From positions 496,001-560,000 of the forward strand of contig JADKAE010000002.1 of assembly GCA_016715405.1 (NCBI GenBank): DNA of 64,000 nt. Direction: 5' to 3'. Shown one piece after another: positions 29,643-39,388 of this stretch (position 1 is the first letter of the stretch; every line of letters starts with the position of its first letter). Made by a program: the position numbers and the translations under genes. Below the pieces are notes generated by a model, which saw only the letters and a list, made by a program, of their open reading frames with translations, made no database searches and was not told the DNA's origin. This stretch comes from Saprospiraceae bacterium. Its GTDB lineage: Bacteria > Bacteroidota > Bacteroidia > Chitinophagales > Saprospiraceae.

Positions 29643-29787
29643 TATGTTTACTAAACTTTGTACCGTCGAGCCTTGGGTTATGAAAACCCCCCTTTTTTTT
29701 GTCGCCCGCCGGGGGCCCCCCAAACCAGGGGGCGGGGACCCCAAAGAAAAAAAAAAAAGCGGCCGCCCCCAGAAGTTTAGTAAACAT
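29643..29787. mobile_element. Short element with perfect 15-bp terminal inverted repeats
   Basis: ATGTTTACTAAACTT at the left end and AAGTTTAGTAAACAT at the right end are perfect complements. The 115-bp interior is GC-rich with mirrored G and C runs (CCGGGGGCCCCCC, GGGGGCGGGG) and an A12 run. Non-coding. It is either a miniature mobile element or a strong hairpin terminator between the converging MFS and kinase genes. Confidence 0.55.
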
Positions 29788-29796
29788 GCACCTCCG

Positions 29797-29830
29797 CAAT
29801 CCGAAATCCGAAATCCGAAATCCGAAATCA
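29797..29830. repeat. Heptad repeat CCGAAAT, about four copies
   Basis: Tandem 7-nt words run up to the stop codon of the histidine kinase. The same design of short tandem words occurs at the other repeat islands in the window. Confidence 0.8.
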
Positions 29831-31039
29831 AACCGCTGCTTTTTCCGGATTTTTCGCCGCCACCGCAGTTCCGACTTTGGGCAGTCGGATGGTAAAGGTG
29901 GTGCCCACGTTTTCCTGCGATTTTTTTACAAAAATCTTCCCATTGTGGTATTGTTCGATGATGCGCTTGGCCAGGGAGAGGCCGAGGCCCCAGCCGCGCT
30001 TTTTGGTGGTATAGCCGGGCTGGAACACGGTTTTGTATTTGCCCGAGGGAATGCCCTTGCCCGTGTCGCTGATATCGATATAAACGTAGTCGTTGTCTTT
30101 GGTAACTACCGCGCTGATCTCTCCTTTACTACCCATGGCGTCGAGGGCATTGCGCAGCAGATTTTCGATTACCCAATCGAATAAGGGCGGGTTTAGTGCC
30201 ACCTGGAGGTTGTCCTCATCGGGACCGGGGAAGGTAAAAACCACCTTTTTGGAAGCCCTGCGCTCCATGTACAGCCGGCATTTATAGAGTTCCTCATAAA
30301 TATTAACTCGGTCGAGTTTGGGCAGCGAGCCGATTTTAGAGAAACGCTCGGCGATGAGTTCGAGGCGGTTGACGTCGTTGCTCAGTTCGTGCAGCACTTC
30401 GTGGACTTCCTCGTCGTCCTCCCTGATCGAACGCAGGTGTTCTATCCAGGCCACGATAGCCGAAATCGGCGTGCCGAGCTGGTGGGCGGTTTCTTTGGCC
30501 ATGCCCACCCAAACGCGGTTTTGTTCGGCCCGGCGGGCAGAGTTGAATCCCAGATAGCCGAATAACACAAAAGCGGCAATCAAGCAGAGTTGTACCACAG
30601 GAAAATAGCGCAGTTGGGTAAGCAATTTGGATTCCTGGTAATATATCAGCAGGGTGCCGTCCCAAATAGGGATAGGCTCGAAGCCCTTGGCGTCGAGCTT
30701 CACGATTTGTTCTTTTAAATATACATGATTGGAATCGAGGCCGTTGCCGAAGTTGGCGGCGTCGTAGATATCGCCCCTCTCGTCTACGATAATTACCGGA
30801 ATATTGGTATTCGATTTAATGATGGCCAAGTGCAGGGTATTGTCGCATACGCCGACGTCTTCTTCGTCGAAGTCGGCAAAATCGGCCATGGTCATAGCCC
30901 ATATCTCAGCGCGCTTGCGCTCTTCCTCGCCCAGTTTGCCCGCCAGGTGGTTGGTATAGATCATGGAGGCCAATACAATGACCGCCCCGGCAATTGCCAG
31001 GTATAACTTCCATCTCGATTTGCGCTCGTAAATGCTCAT
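29828..31039 (-). CDS. Membrane sensor histidine kinase
   Basis: 403 aa, intact, ATG at 31039. TM1 ~11-29 and TM2 ~146-164 enclose a ~115-aa periplasmic sensor region. H-box ETAHQLGTPISAI with phospho-acceptor His 186, N-box NLLRNALDAMG, G1 DTGKGIP, G2 GWGLGLSLAKRI. It would autophosphorylate and pass phosphate to a response regulator. No regulator gene is adjacent in the window, so it is an orphan kinase here. The N-terminal sensor matches no domain I recognise. Confidence 0.9.
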   Translation of the reverse strand: MSIYERKSRWKLYLAIAGAVIVLASMIYTNHLAGKLGEEERKRAEIWAMTMADFADFDEEDVGVCDNTLHLAIIKSNTNIPVIIVDERGDIYDAANFGNGLDSNHVYLKEQIVKLDAKGFEPIPIWDGTLLIYYQESKLLTQLRYFPVVQLCLIAAFVLFGYLGFNSARRAEQNRVWVGMAKETAHQLGTPISAIVAWIEHLRSIREDDEEVHEVLHELSNDVNRLELIAERFSKIGSLPKLDRVNIYEELYKCRLYMERRASKKVVFTFPGPDEDNLQVALNPPLFDWVIENLLRNALDAMGSKGEISAVVTKDNDYVYIDISDTGKGIPSGKYKTVFQPGYTTKKRGWGLGLSLAKRIIEQYHNGKIFVKKSQENVGTTFTIRLPKVGTAVAAKNPEKAAV

Positions 31040-31117
31040 AATGGCGCCAGTTTCTTATCTGGGGATTTACTCCCGCCCCATAACGCGTAACTCCGCTGAT
31101 AAAGTATAGTTTGGAGG

Positions 31118-32161
31118 CTAATGCCCTTTCATTTCTATGTAATTTTTCATGCGCAAAAAAGCGTTTTCGCGCACGTTGAGGTAAAAGAGGTTGTAGTCGC
31201 CGGGTGGTAATTGCTTGTAAGCAGCAAAAACTCCAGGGAACCTCGGACGTCTTGTCCACAGCAGGCCGTCGTGTACCTCGGCATCGCAAATTCCAGGTCG
31301 CAATTCCTCAAATTTAAACGCTATGCCTCCCACATTATAGTCCCTGGACGCGTAGGTATTATCGATACGCCAGAGCAGGGGGTTTGTCACCAGCATGCGT
31401 TCGCCTTCGGTGTCCCACTTTGGCATTCTGCCGCGCCGGTAGGTGCGCCAGGAGCAAAAACAGCCTATTTCGTCGGGCGTCTCGCATGGTTTGATGTATT
31501 GAAAATAATCTTTGGGGACGCCAATACCCACCAAATAGGCCGCCACCAGTCGTTTTTGCAGGGGTTTGCCGTCGAAAAACTCTTTGATCAGCCGCATGCC
31601 GTGGGAGGTGCCCTGGCTATGCGTGGCGATGATGATGGGGCGACCGTCATTGTGGTTGTTCAGGTAATATTGAAAAGCGGCCTTGACATCGGCATAAGCC
31701 ACTTCAAAAGCCTTTTTGGCGCTAGCAGTGTCTTTGGTAAAATATGCCTTGAGGTGGGCCTGGCGATACCGGGGAGCAAAAACGCGCCCCGAACCATTGA
31801 AGATGGAAGCCTGATAGAGAATGGTGCCGTCGTCGGTTTTTTTGTTGAGCTTGGGATCGTCGACGGGTCCGTTCCAGTTTTTCTGCCCCTTGTCGCCGGT
31901 GTAGGTGGTGGGATGCAGAAAAAATACGTCGACGGCTGAGCCCAACTGGTTATCGGGCAAACCGGCGCTGGGCCTTCGATCGGCATTGTCTACCCGGTCG
32001 GGCAGGGCCGCCCAGTTCGCTTCTTTGGCGTAATCGGGCGCGCCAGGCGCCGGCAAGGCGCCGAAACTTCCCTTGGGAACTGCGGCACAGCTGCTTATTA
32101 ATAAGGCAAACATCATACCCAACAGCCAAGCGCCGACTGCCGACTGCCGACCGCCTACCAC
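31118..32161 (-). CDS. DUF3089 alpha/beta-hydrolase lipoprotein
   Basis: The start is uncertain. GTG at 32161 sits 7 bp after the permease stop and gives a lipoprotein signal (AWLLGMMFALLISSC); ATG at 32116 would lack a charged n-region. The body is DUF3089: VDVFFLHPTTYTG, nucleophile motif THSQGTSHGMR, and the Cys-containing CETPDEIGCFCSWRTY region. Predicted envelope-anchored hydrolase of unknown substrate. The signal n-region is encoded by a CGGCAGT heptad repeat. It follows the APC permease gene closely on the same strand, suggesting co-transcription. Confidence 0.8.
   Translation of the reverse strand: MVGGRQSAVGAWLLGMMFALLISSCAAVPKGSFGALPAPGAPDYAKEANWAALPDRVDNADRRPSAGLPDNQLGSAVDVFFLHPTTYTGDKGQKNWNGPVDDPKLNKKTDDGTILYQASIFNGSGRVFAPRYRQAHLKAYFTKDTASAKKAFEVAYADVKAAFQYYLNNHNDGRPIIIATHSQGTSHGMRLIKEFFDGKPLQKRLVAAYLVGIGVPKDYFQYIKPCETPDEIGCFCSWRTYRRGRMPKWDTEGERMLVTNPLLWRIDNTYASRDYNVGGIAFKFEELRPGICDAEVHDGLLWTRRPRFPGVFAAYKQLPPGDYNLFYLNVRENAFLRMKNYIEMKGH
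32129..32158. repeat. CGGCAGT heptad repeat within the DUF3089 5' region
   Basis: On the minus strand GGTCGGCAGTCGGCAGTCGG lies in or just upstream of the coding start. On the plus strand it reads GCCGACTGCCGACTGCCGAC. Confidence 0.7.
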
Positions 32162-32168
32162 CAACCGC

Positions 32169-33848
32169 CTATTGCCCACGTAGGGCCAACTGACTTTTCT
32201 TATATCCATACATGAAGTAAATGATAAGTCCAATTAAAAACCATACAAAAAACCAGGCCCAGTTGGAAGGTTCCATGCCGGTGAGCAGGTACAGGCAACT
32301 GGTGAGTCCTAGCAAAGGAATGAGTGAATAATTCTTTTTAAATGCCAATACCGCCATGGTGATGCAAATCGCGAAAAAGATCAGCAGCGGTATATTGTGG
32401 GCCGCGTCGGGACCGGTTACATCCAGCAGGGAGACAAAAAAGCCCGGCTGCAGGATGCTCACCAAAAGCACCCCAGCCAATAACATAATGGGGTAAGTAT
32501 ATTTGGCATTAAAATAAGGCAGGTGAAAACGCCCTTTTTCGCGTTGCTTGCGGGGCAGTAATAAGACCCCGCCGCATACCAGCACAAAAGCGAACAAGGT
32601 GCCGATACTTGTAAAGTCGAGCACGAATTTTTCATTCGTGAAAAGCAGCGGAATACCCACTACCAATCCCGTCACGATAGTAGAAAACGAAGGCGTTTTA
32701 TAGCGTGGGTGAATTTTCTGAAAAGCCTTGGGCATGAGTCCGTCGCGGCTCATACTCATCCAGATGCGGGGCTGCCCCATCTGAAATACCAGCAACACGC
32801 TCGTCATGGCCACCACGGCAGAAATAGAGACAATAAATTCGATCCATTTTACGCCGCGCAGTTTAAATACCTCTGCCAGCGGGTCGGAAATACCGAGCTG
32901 CGTATACGGCACCATACCGGTAAGCACAAGCGAAAGAATAATATACACCGTCGTACAAATCACCAGCGAATAGATCATGCCCCGCGGCAGGTCGCGCTGC
33001 GGGTTTTTGCTTTCTTCGGCCAGCGTCGACACGGCGTCGAAGCCGATATAGGCAAAAAACACCGCTGCCACGCCGGCCATTACTCCGCGAAAGCCGTTGG
33101 GCATAAAAGGCGTCCAATTGTCTATATCCACATAATACGCGCCTACGAAAATTACCAGTACGATAATAGTCAATTTGATCCACACCATCAGGTTACTCAC
33201 GTTGCGCGATTCGCGCACGCCCACAAACACGAGCCAGGTGATGAGTACGTTGATGACCACCGCCGGCAGGTCGAAGATGAGGCGCAGGTTGCCCAGCATC
33301 GGCGCCGTATTCCAGGCAGCGAGCCCCGCCGCGTCGTAGTTGGCATCTCCTACCCCGCCGGCGCGGAAGGCATCTCTCGCCTCCAGGTAATTGATGGTAA
33401 GATAGTCGGGAAGGTGGAGATGAAAAGCTTCCAGCAGGTTGGTAAAATAACCCGACCAGGCAAAAGCCACATATATATTGCCGATAGAATACTCCATGAG
33501 CAGCGCCCAACCGATTATCCAGGCCAGGAGTTCGCCAAAAGAAGCATAAGCATAGGTATACGCGCTGCCGGCCACCGGTATACGCGAGGCAAACTCGGCA
33601 TAACACAAAGCCGTAAACCCGCAGGCAATGCCGCAAAGGATAAAAAGAAGGATCACACCCGGCCCGCCTTCAAAACAGGCCCGGCCGATAGAGCTGAAGC
33701 TGCCCGCCCCAATAATGGCCGCAATGCCGAAAAAAGTGAGGTCTCTGACACTCAATACGCGATTCAGGCTATGGCCGTCTTCCTGCTGTTGCTGGGCGTC
33801 GGCGAGTATCGTTTCGATGTGCTTTTTGCGAAAAAGGGTTTGTAACAT
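32169..33848 (-). CDS. APC-family amino acid permease
   Basis: 559 aa from ATG 33848 (MLQTLFRKKHIETILADA); the longer frame starts in the intergenic gap. At least 12 membrane segments. TM1 carries the APC motif FFGIAAIIGAGSFSSIG, and TM6 has FFAYIGFDAVSTLAEE, both of which line the substrate site. It resembles cationic amino acid transporters (CAT type). Frame intact. Divergent from the NTF2-like gene with a 59-bp shared upstream region. Confidence 0.88.
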   Translation of the reverse strand: MLQTLFRKKHIETILADAQQQQEDGHSLNRVLSVRDLTFFGIAAIIGAGSFSSIGRACFEGGPGVILLFILCGIACGFTALCYAEFASRIPVAGSAYTYAYASFGELLAWIIGWALLMEYSIGNIYVAFAWSGYFTNLLEAFHLHLPDYLTINYLEARDAFRAGGVGDANYDAAGLAAWNTAPMLGNLRLIFDLPAVVINVLITWLVFVGVRESRNVSNLMVWIKLTIIVLVIFVGAYYVDIDNWTPFMPNGFRGVMAGVAAVFFAYIGFDAVSTLAEESKNPQRDLPRGMIYSLVICTTVYIILSLVLTGMVPYTQLGISDPLAEVFKLRGVKWIEFIVSISAVVAMTSVLLVFQMGQPRIWMSMSRDGLMPKAFQKIHPRYKTPSFSTIVTGLVVGIPLLFTNEKFVLDFTSIGTLFAFVLVCGGVLLLPRKQREKGRFHLPYFNAKYTYPIMLLAGVLLVSILQPGFFVSLLDVTGPDAAHNIPLLIFFAICITMAVLAFKKNYSLIPLLGLTSCLYLLTGMEPSNWAWFFVWFLIGLIIYFMYGYKKSQLALRGQ

Positions 33849-33907
33849 AGGTGCTTGTTTGGGGGAAAGGTAAATAAAAAGCGTATTTTTCCCAAAAAAA
33901 GACCACA

Positions 33908-34774
33908 ATGCTGCGATTTTCTCTCTTTCTATTCGCATCGATGCCCTTTCTGGTACAAGCCCAGCAAGACGCCGAGCAGGCTGCGGTAAGGCAAGTCATC
34001 CAAACGCTGTTTGACGGCATGCGCGCCGGCGATACCAACGCCGTCAAGTCTGTGTTTATTCCCTCCGCCATCCTGCAGACGGCCCTGGAAGCCCCCAATG
34101 GCGATACACAGATCAAAACCGGCGGAGTGGCCGACTTTGTACGCGCCGTTGGCATGCCCCACGACAAAGTGTGGGATGAGCGCATCTTTGCCGTCGACGT
34201 GCACATCGACGGACCGCTGGCCAGCGCCTGGGCCGATTATACGTTTTTCCTGGGCAGCGACCTGAGCCACTGCGGTATCGACCACTTTTTGCTGGTCAAG
34301 CAAAGCAGCCAATGGAAAATTTCTCTCCTCACCGATACGCGCCGCAAGCAAAAATGCCAGTCTGAAGCCGGCGAATCGCTCGCCGCCCTGCACGCTATGA
34401 TCGACACCTGGCACCGCGCCGCCGCCACCGCCGACGAAGACGTCTTCTTCGGCTCGATGACGCCCGACGCCATCTACCTCGGCACCGACGCCACCGAACG
34501 CTGGCTCCGCGACGAACTGCGCACCTGGGCCGCCAAAGCTTTCGACAGGGCCGTCGCCTGGGATTTTACCCCCTTCGACCGCCATACCTATTTCTCCGCC
34601 GATGGCCAACACGCCTGGTGGGAAGAAAATCTCCGCACCTGGATGGGCATCTGCCGCGGCTCCGGCGTAGCCGAAAAATCTGCCGGCGGCTGGAAAATCA
34701 AACACTACCACCTCAGCGTAACCGTCCCCAATGAAAAAATAAAAGGCTTTATTGAACTGCTGGAGAAAAAGTAG
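33908..34774 (+). CDS. Exported protein with two NTF2/SnoaL-like domains
   Basis: 288 aa. Signal peptide MLRFSLFLFASMPFLVQAQ. Residues ~20-145 (VRQVIQTLFDGMRAGDTNAV, WADYTFFLGSDL) and ~155-285 (LHAMIDTWHRAAATADED, GWKIKHYHLSV) each have the cone-shaped NTF2-like pattern; the second resembles the SnoaL_3/DUF4440 group. Probably a periplasmic binding or scaffold protein; no catalytic residues can be assigned. Frame intact. Confidence 0.8.
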   Translation: MLRFSLFLFASMPFLVQAQQDAEQAAVRQVIQTLFDGMRAGDTNAVKSVFIPSAILQTALEAPNGDTQIKTGGVADFVRAVGMPHDKVWDERIFAVDVHIDGPLASAWADYTFFLGSDLSHCGIDHFLLVKQSSQWKISLLTDTRRKQKCQSEAGESLAALHAMIDTWHRAAATADEDVFFGSMTPDAIYLGTDATERWLRDELRTWAAKAFDRAVAWDFTPFDRHTYFSADGQHAWWEENLRTWMGICRGSGVAEKSAGGWKIKHYHLSVTVPNEKIKGFIELLEKK

Positions 34775-34810
34775 GATATTGGCATTTCCAATCTGAAAGC
34801 CTGCTGTAAG

Positions 34811-34915
34811 TCTGTTCTCTGTTGTCGGTTATCCGTTGTGGTTATCCATTCCTTTTTGTCAGTTAAACTTAACAGAGAACAGAGAACAGAGAACAGAGAA
34901 CAGAGAACAGAGAAC
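34811..34915. repeat. AACAGAG-type hairpin repeat upstream of dprA
   Basis: The left arm has TCTGTTCTCTGTTGTCGG words, the right arm six tandem ACAGAGA heptads, with a TCAGTTAAACTTA spacer. It ends 9 bp before the dprA ATG and would place a hairpin over the ribosome entry region. Confidence 0.85.
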
Positions 34916-34924
34916 CCAGCCACA

Positions 34925-36029
34925 ATGAAAGACTTACTCTACAAAATCGCCATCACCCAAATCCCGATGGTAGGGGCGGTAACCGCCAAAACCCTCATCA
35001 GCTATTGCGGCAGCGCCCGCGGTGTATTTGAAGCCCGCAAGCGGGAACTCATGCGCATTCCCGGCATAGGCGAACGCACGGCGGAGAGCATCGTGCGCCA
35101 GGACGTATTATCTATTGCCGAAGCCGAGCTGGCCTTTCTGGAGCGTTACGACGTCCGGCCGCTTTTTACCTCGACAAGGCCTATCCCAGCCGGCTGAGCC
35201 AATACGCCGACTGCCCGCTCATGCTCTACTTCAGGGCAACGCCGACCTCAATGCAGCCCGTATAGCCGCCATTGTGGGCACGCGCCAGCCTACGCCGCAT
35301 GGAGTCGCCGTTTGCGAAGAGTTAGTAAACGGCCTCAACGATTATGGCGCACTGGTGGTGAGCGGACTGGCGCTGGGCGTTGACGCGGCGGCGCACCGCA
35401 AATGCGTAGAAATTGGCCTGCCCACAATAGGCGTATTGGGTCACGGCCTTCGCAGTATTTACCCCGCCCAGCACCACGCCCTCGCCGAACGCATGCTGGC
35501 CAGCGGCGGATTGCTCACCGAACACATCAGCACGGCGCAGCCCGACAAAGAACATTTCCCCATGCGCAACCGCATCATCGCCGGTATGTGCGACGCGCTC
35601 ATCGTAGTAGAGACCGGCAAAAAAGGCGGCTCTATGATCACGGCTCAATTTGCCGACGCCTACAACAAAGACGTCTTTGCCGTGCCAGGCCGTCCCGGCG
35701 ACAGAAATGCGGAAGGATGCAACCACCTCATCAAAACCAACAAAGCCGCGCTGCTGGAAAGCGTCGCCGACCTGGCATATCTCATGCGGTGGGAAACAGC
35801 CACCCCACCCCTACCCCGACAGGCCACGCTTTTTGTAGAACTCGCCCCAGAAGAAAAAATAATTGTAGATTTGCTCACCAGCTACGATATGTTGAGCATT
35901 GATCAACTCATAGTGGCCGTTGACAAGCCAGGCAGCCAACTGGCAGCCCATCTGCTTTCACTCGAATGCAAGGGGGTACTGCGCACCCTGCCCGGCAAAA
36001 GGTATATGTTGGTTTCAAAAGCGACATGA
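34925..36029 (+). CDS. dprA: DNA-processing protein DprA (two frameshifts)
   Basis: ATG at 34925 (MKDLLYKIAITQIPMVGAV). The N-terminal helix-hairpin-helix region (IPGIGERTAESIV) is followed by the DprA Rossmann core: IVGTRQPTPHG, VVSGLALGVDAAAHR, HGLRSIYPAQH, RNRIIAGMCDALIVVE, GSMITAQFA and KDVFAVPG. The C-terminal ~65 aa form a winged-helix DML1-like domain. A T is missing near 35170 and a G near 35236; repaired length is 368 aa. DprA loads RecA on incoming single-stranded DNA during transformation. The start lies right behind a hairpin repeat. No other competence gene is adjacent. Confidence 0.9.
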
Positions 36030-36053
36030 ATACTACAAAAATCACCCAGCAGC

Positions 36054-37203
36054 ATGATGACAAACCGGCCCAATAACGGGCTTCTCCAGATAAAACAATC
36101 GTTGATAGCCTTGCTTTTATAGCGGCCGCATGCAACAAACCCAGCCAGTCGCTGCCACCCCAGCCGGTATCGCAACCCGTCAAATTGGAGCGCCCCGCAC
36201 AACCCGCCAAAAATATCGTGCTGATGATCGGTGACGGTATGGGCTTGTCGCAAATCAGCGCAGGGATGATACGCAATAATAATAGCTTGTTTCTGGAGCA
36301 ATTCCCAGTAGTCGGCCTGCACAAGGCCTATTCTTCCGATAATCTCATTACCGACTCGGCTGCCGGCGCTACGGCATTCGCCAGCGGCGTGAAAACATAC
36401 AACGGGGCCATCGGCATGACCGCTGATCAAAAATCTGTACCAACTATTTTAGAGCAAGCAGAAGAACGCGGCATGGCCACGGGAATAGTAGTGACTTCCA
36501 CCGTGGTTCATGCCACGCCGGCCGCTTTTATTGCCCATGTCAAGGACCGCAATATGTACGAAAATATTGCACTGGGTTTTCTTCAAACAGAAATAGACCT
36601 GGTCATCGGCGGCGGCAGTAAATATTTTAACCGCCGCAGCGATCAGCGCAACATATATGAACTACTACAAGAAAAAGGGTATTACGTGTCCGATTTTTCG
36701 ATAGAACCCCTCACTGATATCGCACTTGATTTCACTAAAAATCTCGTCTATTTTACTTCTGAAAGCGACCCGCCTACCGTGCAACAAGGCCGCGATTATC
36801 TGGTCCCCGCCAGTCAGCTCGCATGCAATTTCCTGAGCCGCCGCAGCGATAAGGGCTTTTTCCTGATGATCGAAGGCGCACAAATTGATTGGGCAGGACA
36901 CGCCAATAATACTTCTTATATGGTGAGCGAAATGATTGAATTTGACAAAGCAATAGGTGAGGTTTTAAAATATGCCAAAGAAGATGGCAACACGCTTATT
37001 ATTGTCACCGGCGACCACGAAACCGGCGGCTTTTCTATTAATCAAGGTTCTACCAGAGATTCAATCATTGCAGGTTATACCACCGATTATCACACTGGCA
37101 CGATTATTCCTGTATTTGCTTACGGTCCAGGCGCATCGCTTTTTCAGGTATTTATGAAAATAATTCCATTTACGATCGCATGTGCGCGGCGATGGGGTGG
37201 TAG
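36054..37203 (+). CDS. Alkaline phosphatase family lipoprotein (two frameshifts)
   Basis: The start at ATG 36054 (MMTNRPNNGLLQIKQS) leads into a lipobox (LLFIAAAC) after restoring one T near 36117. Metal and catalytic motifs: MIGDGMGLSQI, TDSAAGATAFASG with the nucleophile Ser, FFLMIEGAQIDWAGH, TGDHETGG and YHTG. A T run is one short near 37142; the restored end reads SLFSGIYENNSIYDR and stops at TAG 37203 (383 aa). Without repair the frame runs artificially through the following repeat. The protein should release phosphate from organic monoesters at the cell envelope. It begins 24 bp after dprA. Confidence 0.85.
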
Positions 37204-37362
37204 TCTGTTCTCCGTTATCCGTTCTCTGTTGTCCGTTCTCTGTTGTCCGTTCTCTGTTGTCCGTTCTCTGTTGTCCGTTATCTGTTCATTATCTTTGCTA
37301 ATTATACTTATACAGAGAACAGAGAACAGAGAACAGAGAACAGAGAACAGAGAACAGAGAAC
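37204..37362. repeat. Large AACAGAG-type hairpin repeat with TTTGCTAATTA spacer
   Basis: The left arm has repeated TTCTCTGTTGTCCG units, then a spacer (TTATCTTTGCTAATTATACT), then a right arm of about six ACAGAGA heptads. The spacer recurs in reverse orientation at 50805-50830. It lies between the phosphatase stop and the next gene. Confidence 0.9.
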
Positions 37363-37399
37363 TAAATCCCCGTAATATCGTTTATTTCCAAAAAAGTCA

Positions 37400-37911
37400 A
37401 TGCCCAGTCTTTGGAAAAAAATACAAAATCTTTTTCAGGAAGCCGAACGGAGTTCACCGTCTAATCCTGCCATTCACGAAATCATTCAACGTAGCGAAGC
37501 AGAAAAAAACGACTATGCACAGTGGAGGCAAACGCTGGTGAGACGTCGTCTGGTAGATTGGCTCTCACAACAATACGCCATCTCCAGGGTTCTACCCAAT
37601 GATATTGACGAAGGACTCGATTTTTTGGATACGCCTTCCTCAAAGGGTTTTGTTATTCATTTTTATAAAACCAATTATTCGTTCAGGGAGACGACCCACT
37701 TTTTTGATTACTTGAAAGAAAAAGTCCTCCAATTGGAATATTGGCCGCAAATTTCCGCCCTATTAATCAGCGCTTTGGGAATATTACTATCGAAAATATA
37801 TTGCGTGACGCCCAACCTTATCACCTTAAATTCAGGGTAAATAGTTATAATGACCACCTCTTTTTACAACCAAAAGATTTTCATGAGCTTATGCAAGCTA
37901 TACTTATATAA
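37400..37911 (+). CDS. Hypothetical protein (frameshifted)
   Basis: ATG at 37400 (MPSLWKKIQNLFQEAERSS). One base is missing near 37755, after which RPINQRFGNITIENILRD continues to a stop at 37911; repaired length is 170 aa. Mixed alpha/beta, no signal peptide or membrane segment. Features such as SKGFVIHFYKTNYSFRE and FDYLKEKVLQLEYWPQ are protein-like, but I recognise no family. No terminator is visible after it. Confidence 0.55.
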
Positions 37912-38015
37912 AGCGCCTGCTTTTAAAATCCTACTGGTGTTTTATGCACTGTAATATTTTTTTAAAAAATATTGCGTTAATTTATTCGTTATAAAGGCAA
38001 TACTAAAAATAGTTG

Positions 38016-38023
38016 TACTTTTG
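38016..38023 (+). promoter_or_regulatory. Putative Bacteroidota -7 box (TACTTTTG)
   Basis: Exact match to TAnnTTTG, ~208 bp upstream of the histone-like gene in an AT-rich 320-bp gap (37912-38230) with no gene. A clear -33 TTTG is not seen. It implies a long 5' UTR if used. Confidence 0.35.
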
Positions 38024-38230
38024 CATTGAAAATCTATATCGCATCTAATGTTACCCACATCCAAACTTCCGGATTTTATTATCCAGTTACCCTTCAGCCA
38101 ATATTCAATTTGATTTTTTTTAATTCAAAATCCCTAAAAATCAATGCTTTATACTTTATCGGCAAGAATTTTTATTTCATCATAACACTTTTCTTCACCT
38201 AACTTACGGAGTACAAAAACAGTCATTAAA

Positions 38231-39136
38231 ATGAAAAACGACATGAGAGAAAATCAATCCAGCCTCGACAAAAAGCTCTTAAAGCTCAAAAAGGCTTATA
38301 AAAAGGCTAAAGACGAAACGCAGGCTTTAAAAAAAGCTTTTAAAAAAGCAAAACAAAAAAGCCTTGAATCTAAAGCCTCTTATAAAATGGCATTAAAAGA
38401 GTGGGAAAGCATGCAGCAAGAAAAACCTGCTGCGACTGCAAAACCACAACTAAAGCCTCAACTACAGGTAAAAAGGGTCGCCCTAAAAAAGCAGCAAGCA
38501 CCACCACTGCAACTGCTAAAGCACCCGCCGCTAAAACAGCCGCCAAAGGAAAAGGTCGCCCTAAAAAAGCTGCCACTACCGCCGCTGCAGCTGCTAAAGC
38601 ACCAGCTGCTAAAACCGCCGCAAAAGGAAAAGGCCGCCCGAAAAAGTAGCCACGGCAACCGCCGAACTAAAGCACCCGCTGCTAAAACAGCTGCAAAAGG
38701 AAAGGCCGCCCGAAAAAGTAGCCACGGCAACTGCTGCAACTAAAGCACCCGCTGCCAAAACCGCCGCAAAAGGAAAAGGCCGCCCGAAAAAAGTAGCCAC
38801 TGCAGCCGCCGAAACTAAAGCACCCGCTGCTAAAACAGCTGCCAAAGGAAAAGGCCGTCCGAAAAAAGTAGCTACGGCAACTGCTGCAACTAAAGCACCC
38901 GCTGCTAAAACAGCTGTCAAAGGAAAAGGCCACCCAAAAAAAGTAGCTGCGGCAACCACCACAAAAACAGCATTACCGGAGCCAATACCCTCCCCGGTAA
39001 AGCCGCTGGTAAAGGCCGCCCTAAAAAAGTAGCCACCGCTACTTCGACTACCCCGGCTGCATCCCGAACCTTTACCGAAACCGGTAAAAGCGGCAGGCAA
39101 AGGCCGCCCGAAAAAGTAGCAGAAGCGCCTAAATAA
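38231..39136 (+). CDS. Histone H1/AT-hook-like Lys-Ala-rich repeat protein (several frame slips)
   Basis: ATG at 38231. Residues 1-65 are a charged coiled-coil-like region (LLKLKKAYKKAKDETQ). The remainder is a repeat of ~25 aa with the core KGRPKK preceded by KAPAAKTAAKG. GRPKK is the AT-hook core, and Lys/Ala/Pro-rich tails are typical of bacterial histone-like proteins, so nucleoid DNA binding is likely. The frame slips several times: copies with A6 after GRP read on, copies with A5 (near 38641, 38711 and 39108) hit a stop. Read through the repeats, it ends KVAEAPK at 39136. Confidence 0.72.
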
Positions 39137-39160
39137 TTTATTAAGGCTTTTATACCATAA

Positions 39161-39227
39161 AAAGACCCTGCCGTTAGAAATATTCAGGCATTTATTGCGC
39201 CTGAATAGACGCTACGGCAGGGTCTTT
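39161..39227 (+). terminator. Nested stem-loop terminator
   Basis: The outer arms AAAGACCCTGCCGT/ACGGCAGGGTCTTT are perfect complements; an inner hairpin ATTCAGGC/GCCTGAAT sits in the loop. It lies 24 bp after the histone-like gene. Confidence 0.75.
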
Positions 39228-39388
39228 GCGTTATAATAGTGTTAAATGAAAGTATAGCTATTAAAAAAGCTATAATATCGCAGCGATTTTCCATGCGAAA
39301 TCGTTGGAAGAAATGTTACTTCGCAAGTCGTGTTGCGTCTCAAGGCATGGAATTAATTTAATGTAAATCACCATAAAATCTTGTTATT

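Noticed and set aside
32709..33845. 378-codon plus-strand frame opposite the APC permease
   Set aside because: Antisense shadow with an improbable His/Arg-rich composition; the minus-strand frame has canonical membrane segments.
34811..37375. Open frames running through AACAGAG repeats (REQRTENREQRTEN) as protein extensions of DprA, phosphatase and CusA
   Set aside because: They are produced by the repeat itself or by upstream frame breaks; true starts or stops lie outside the repeats.
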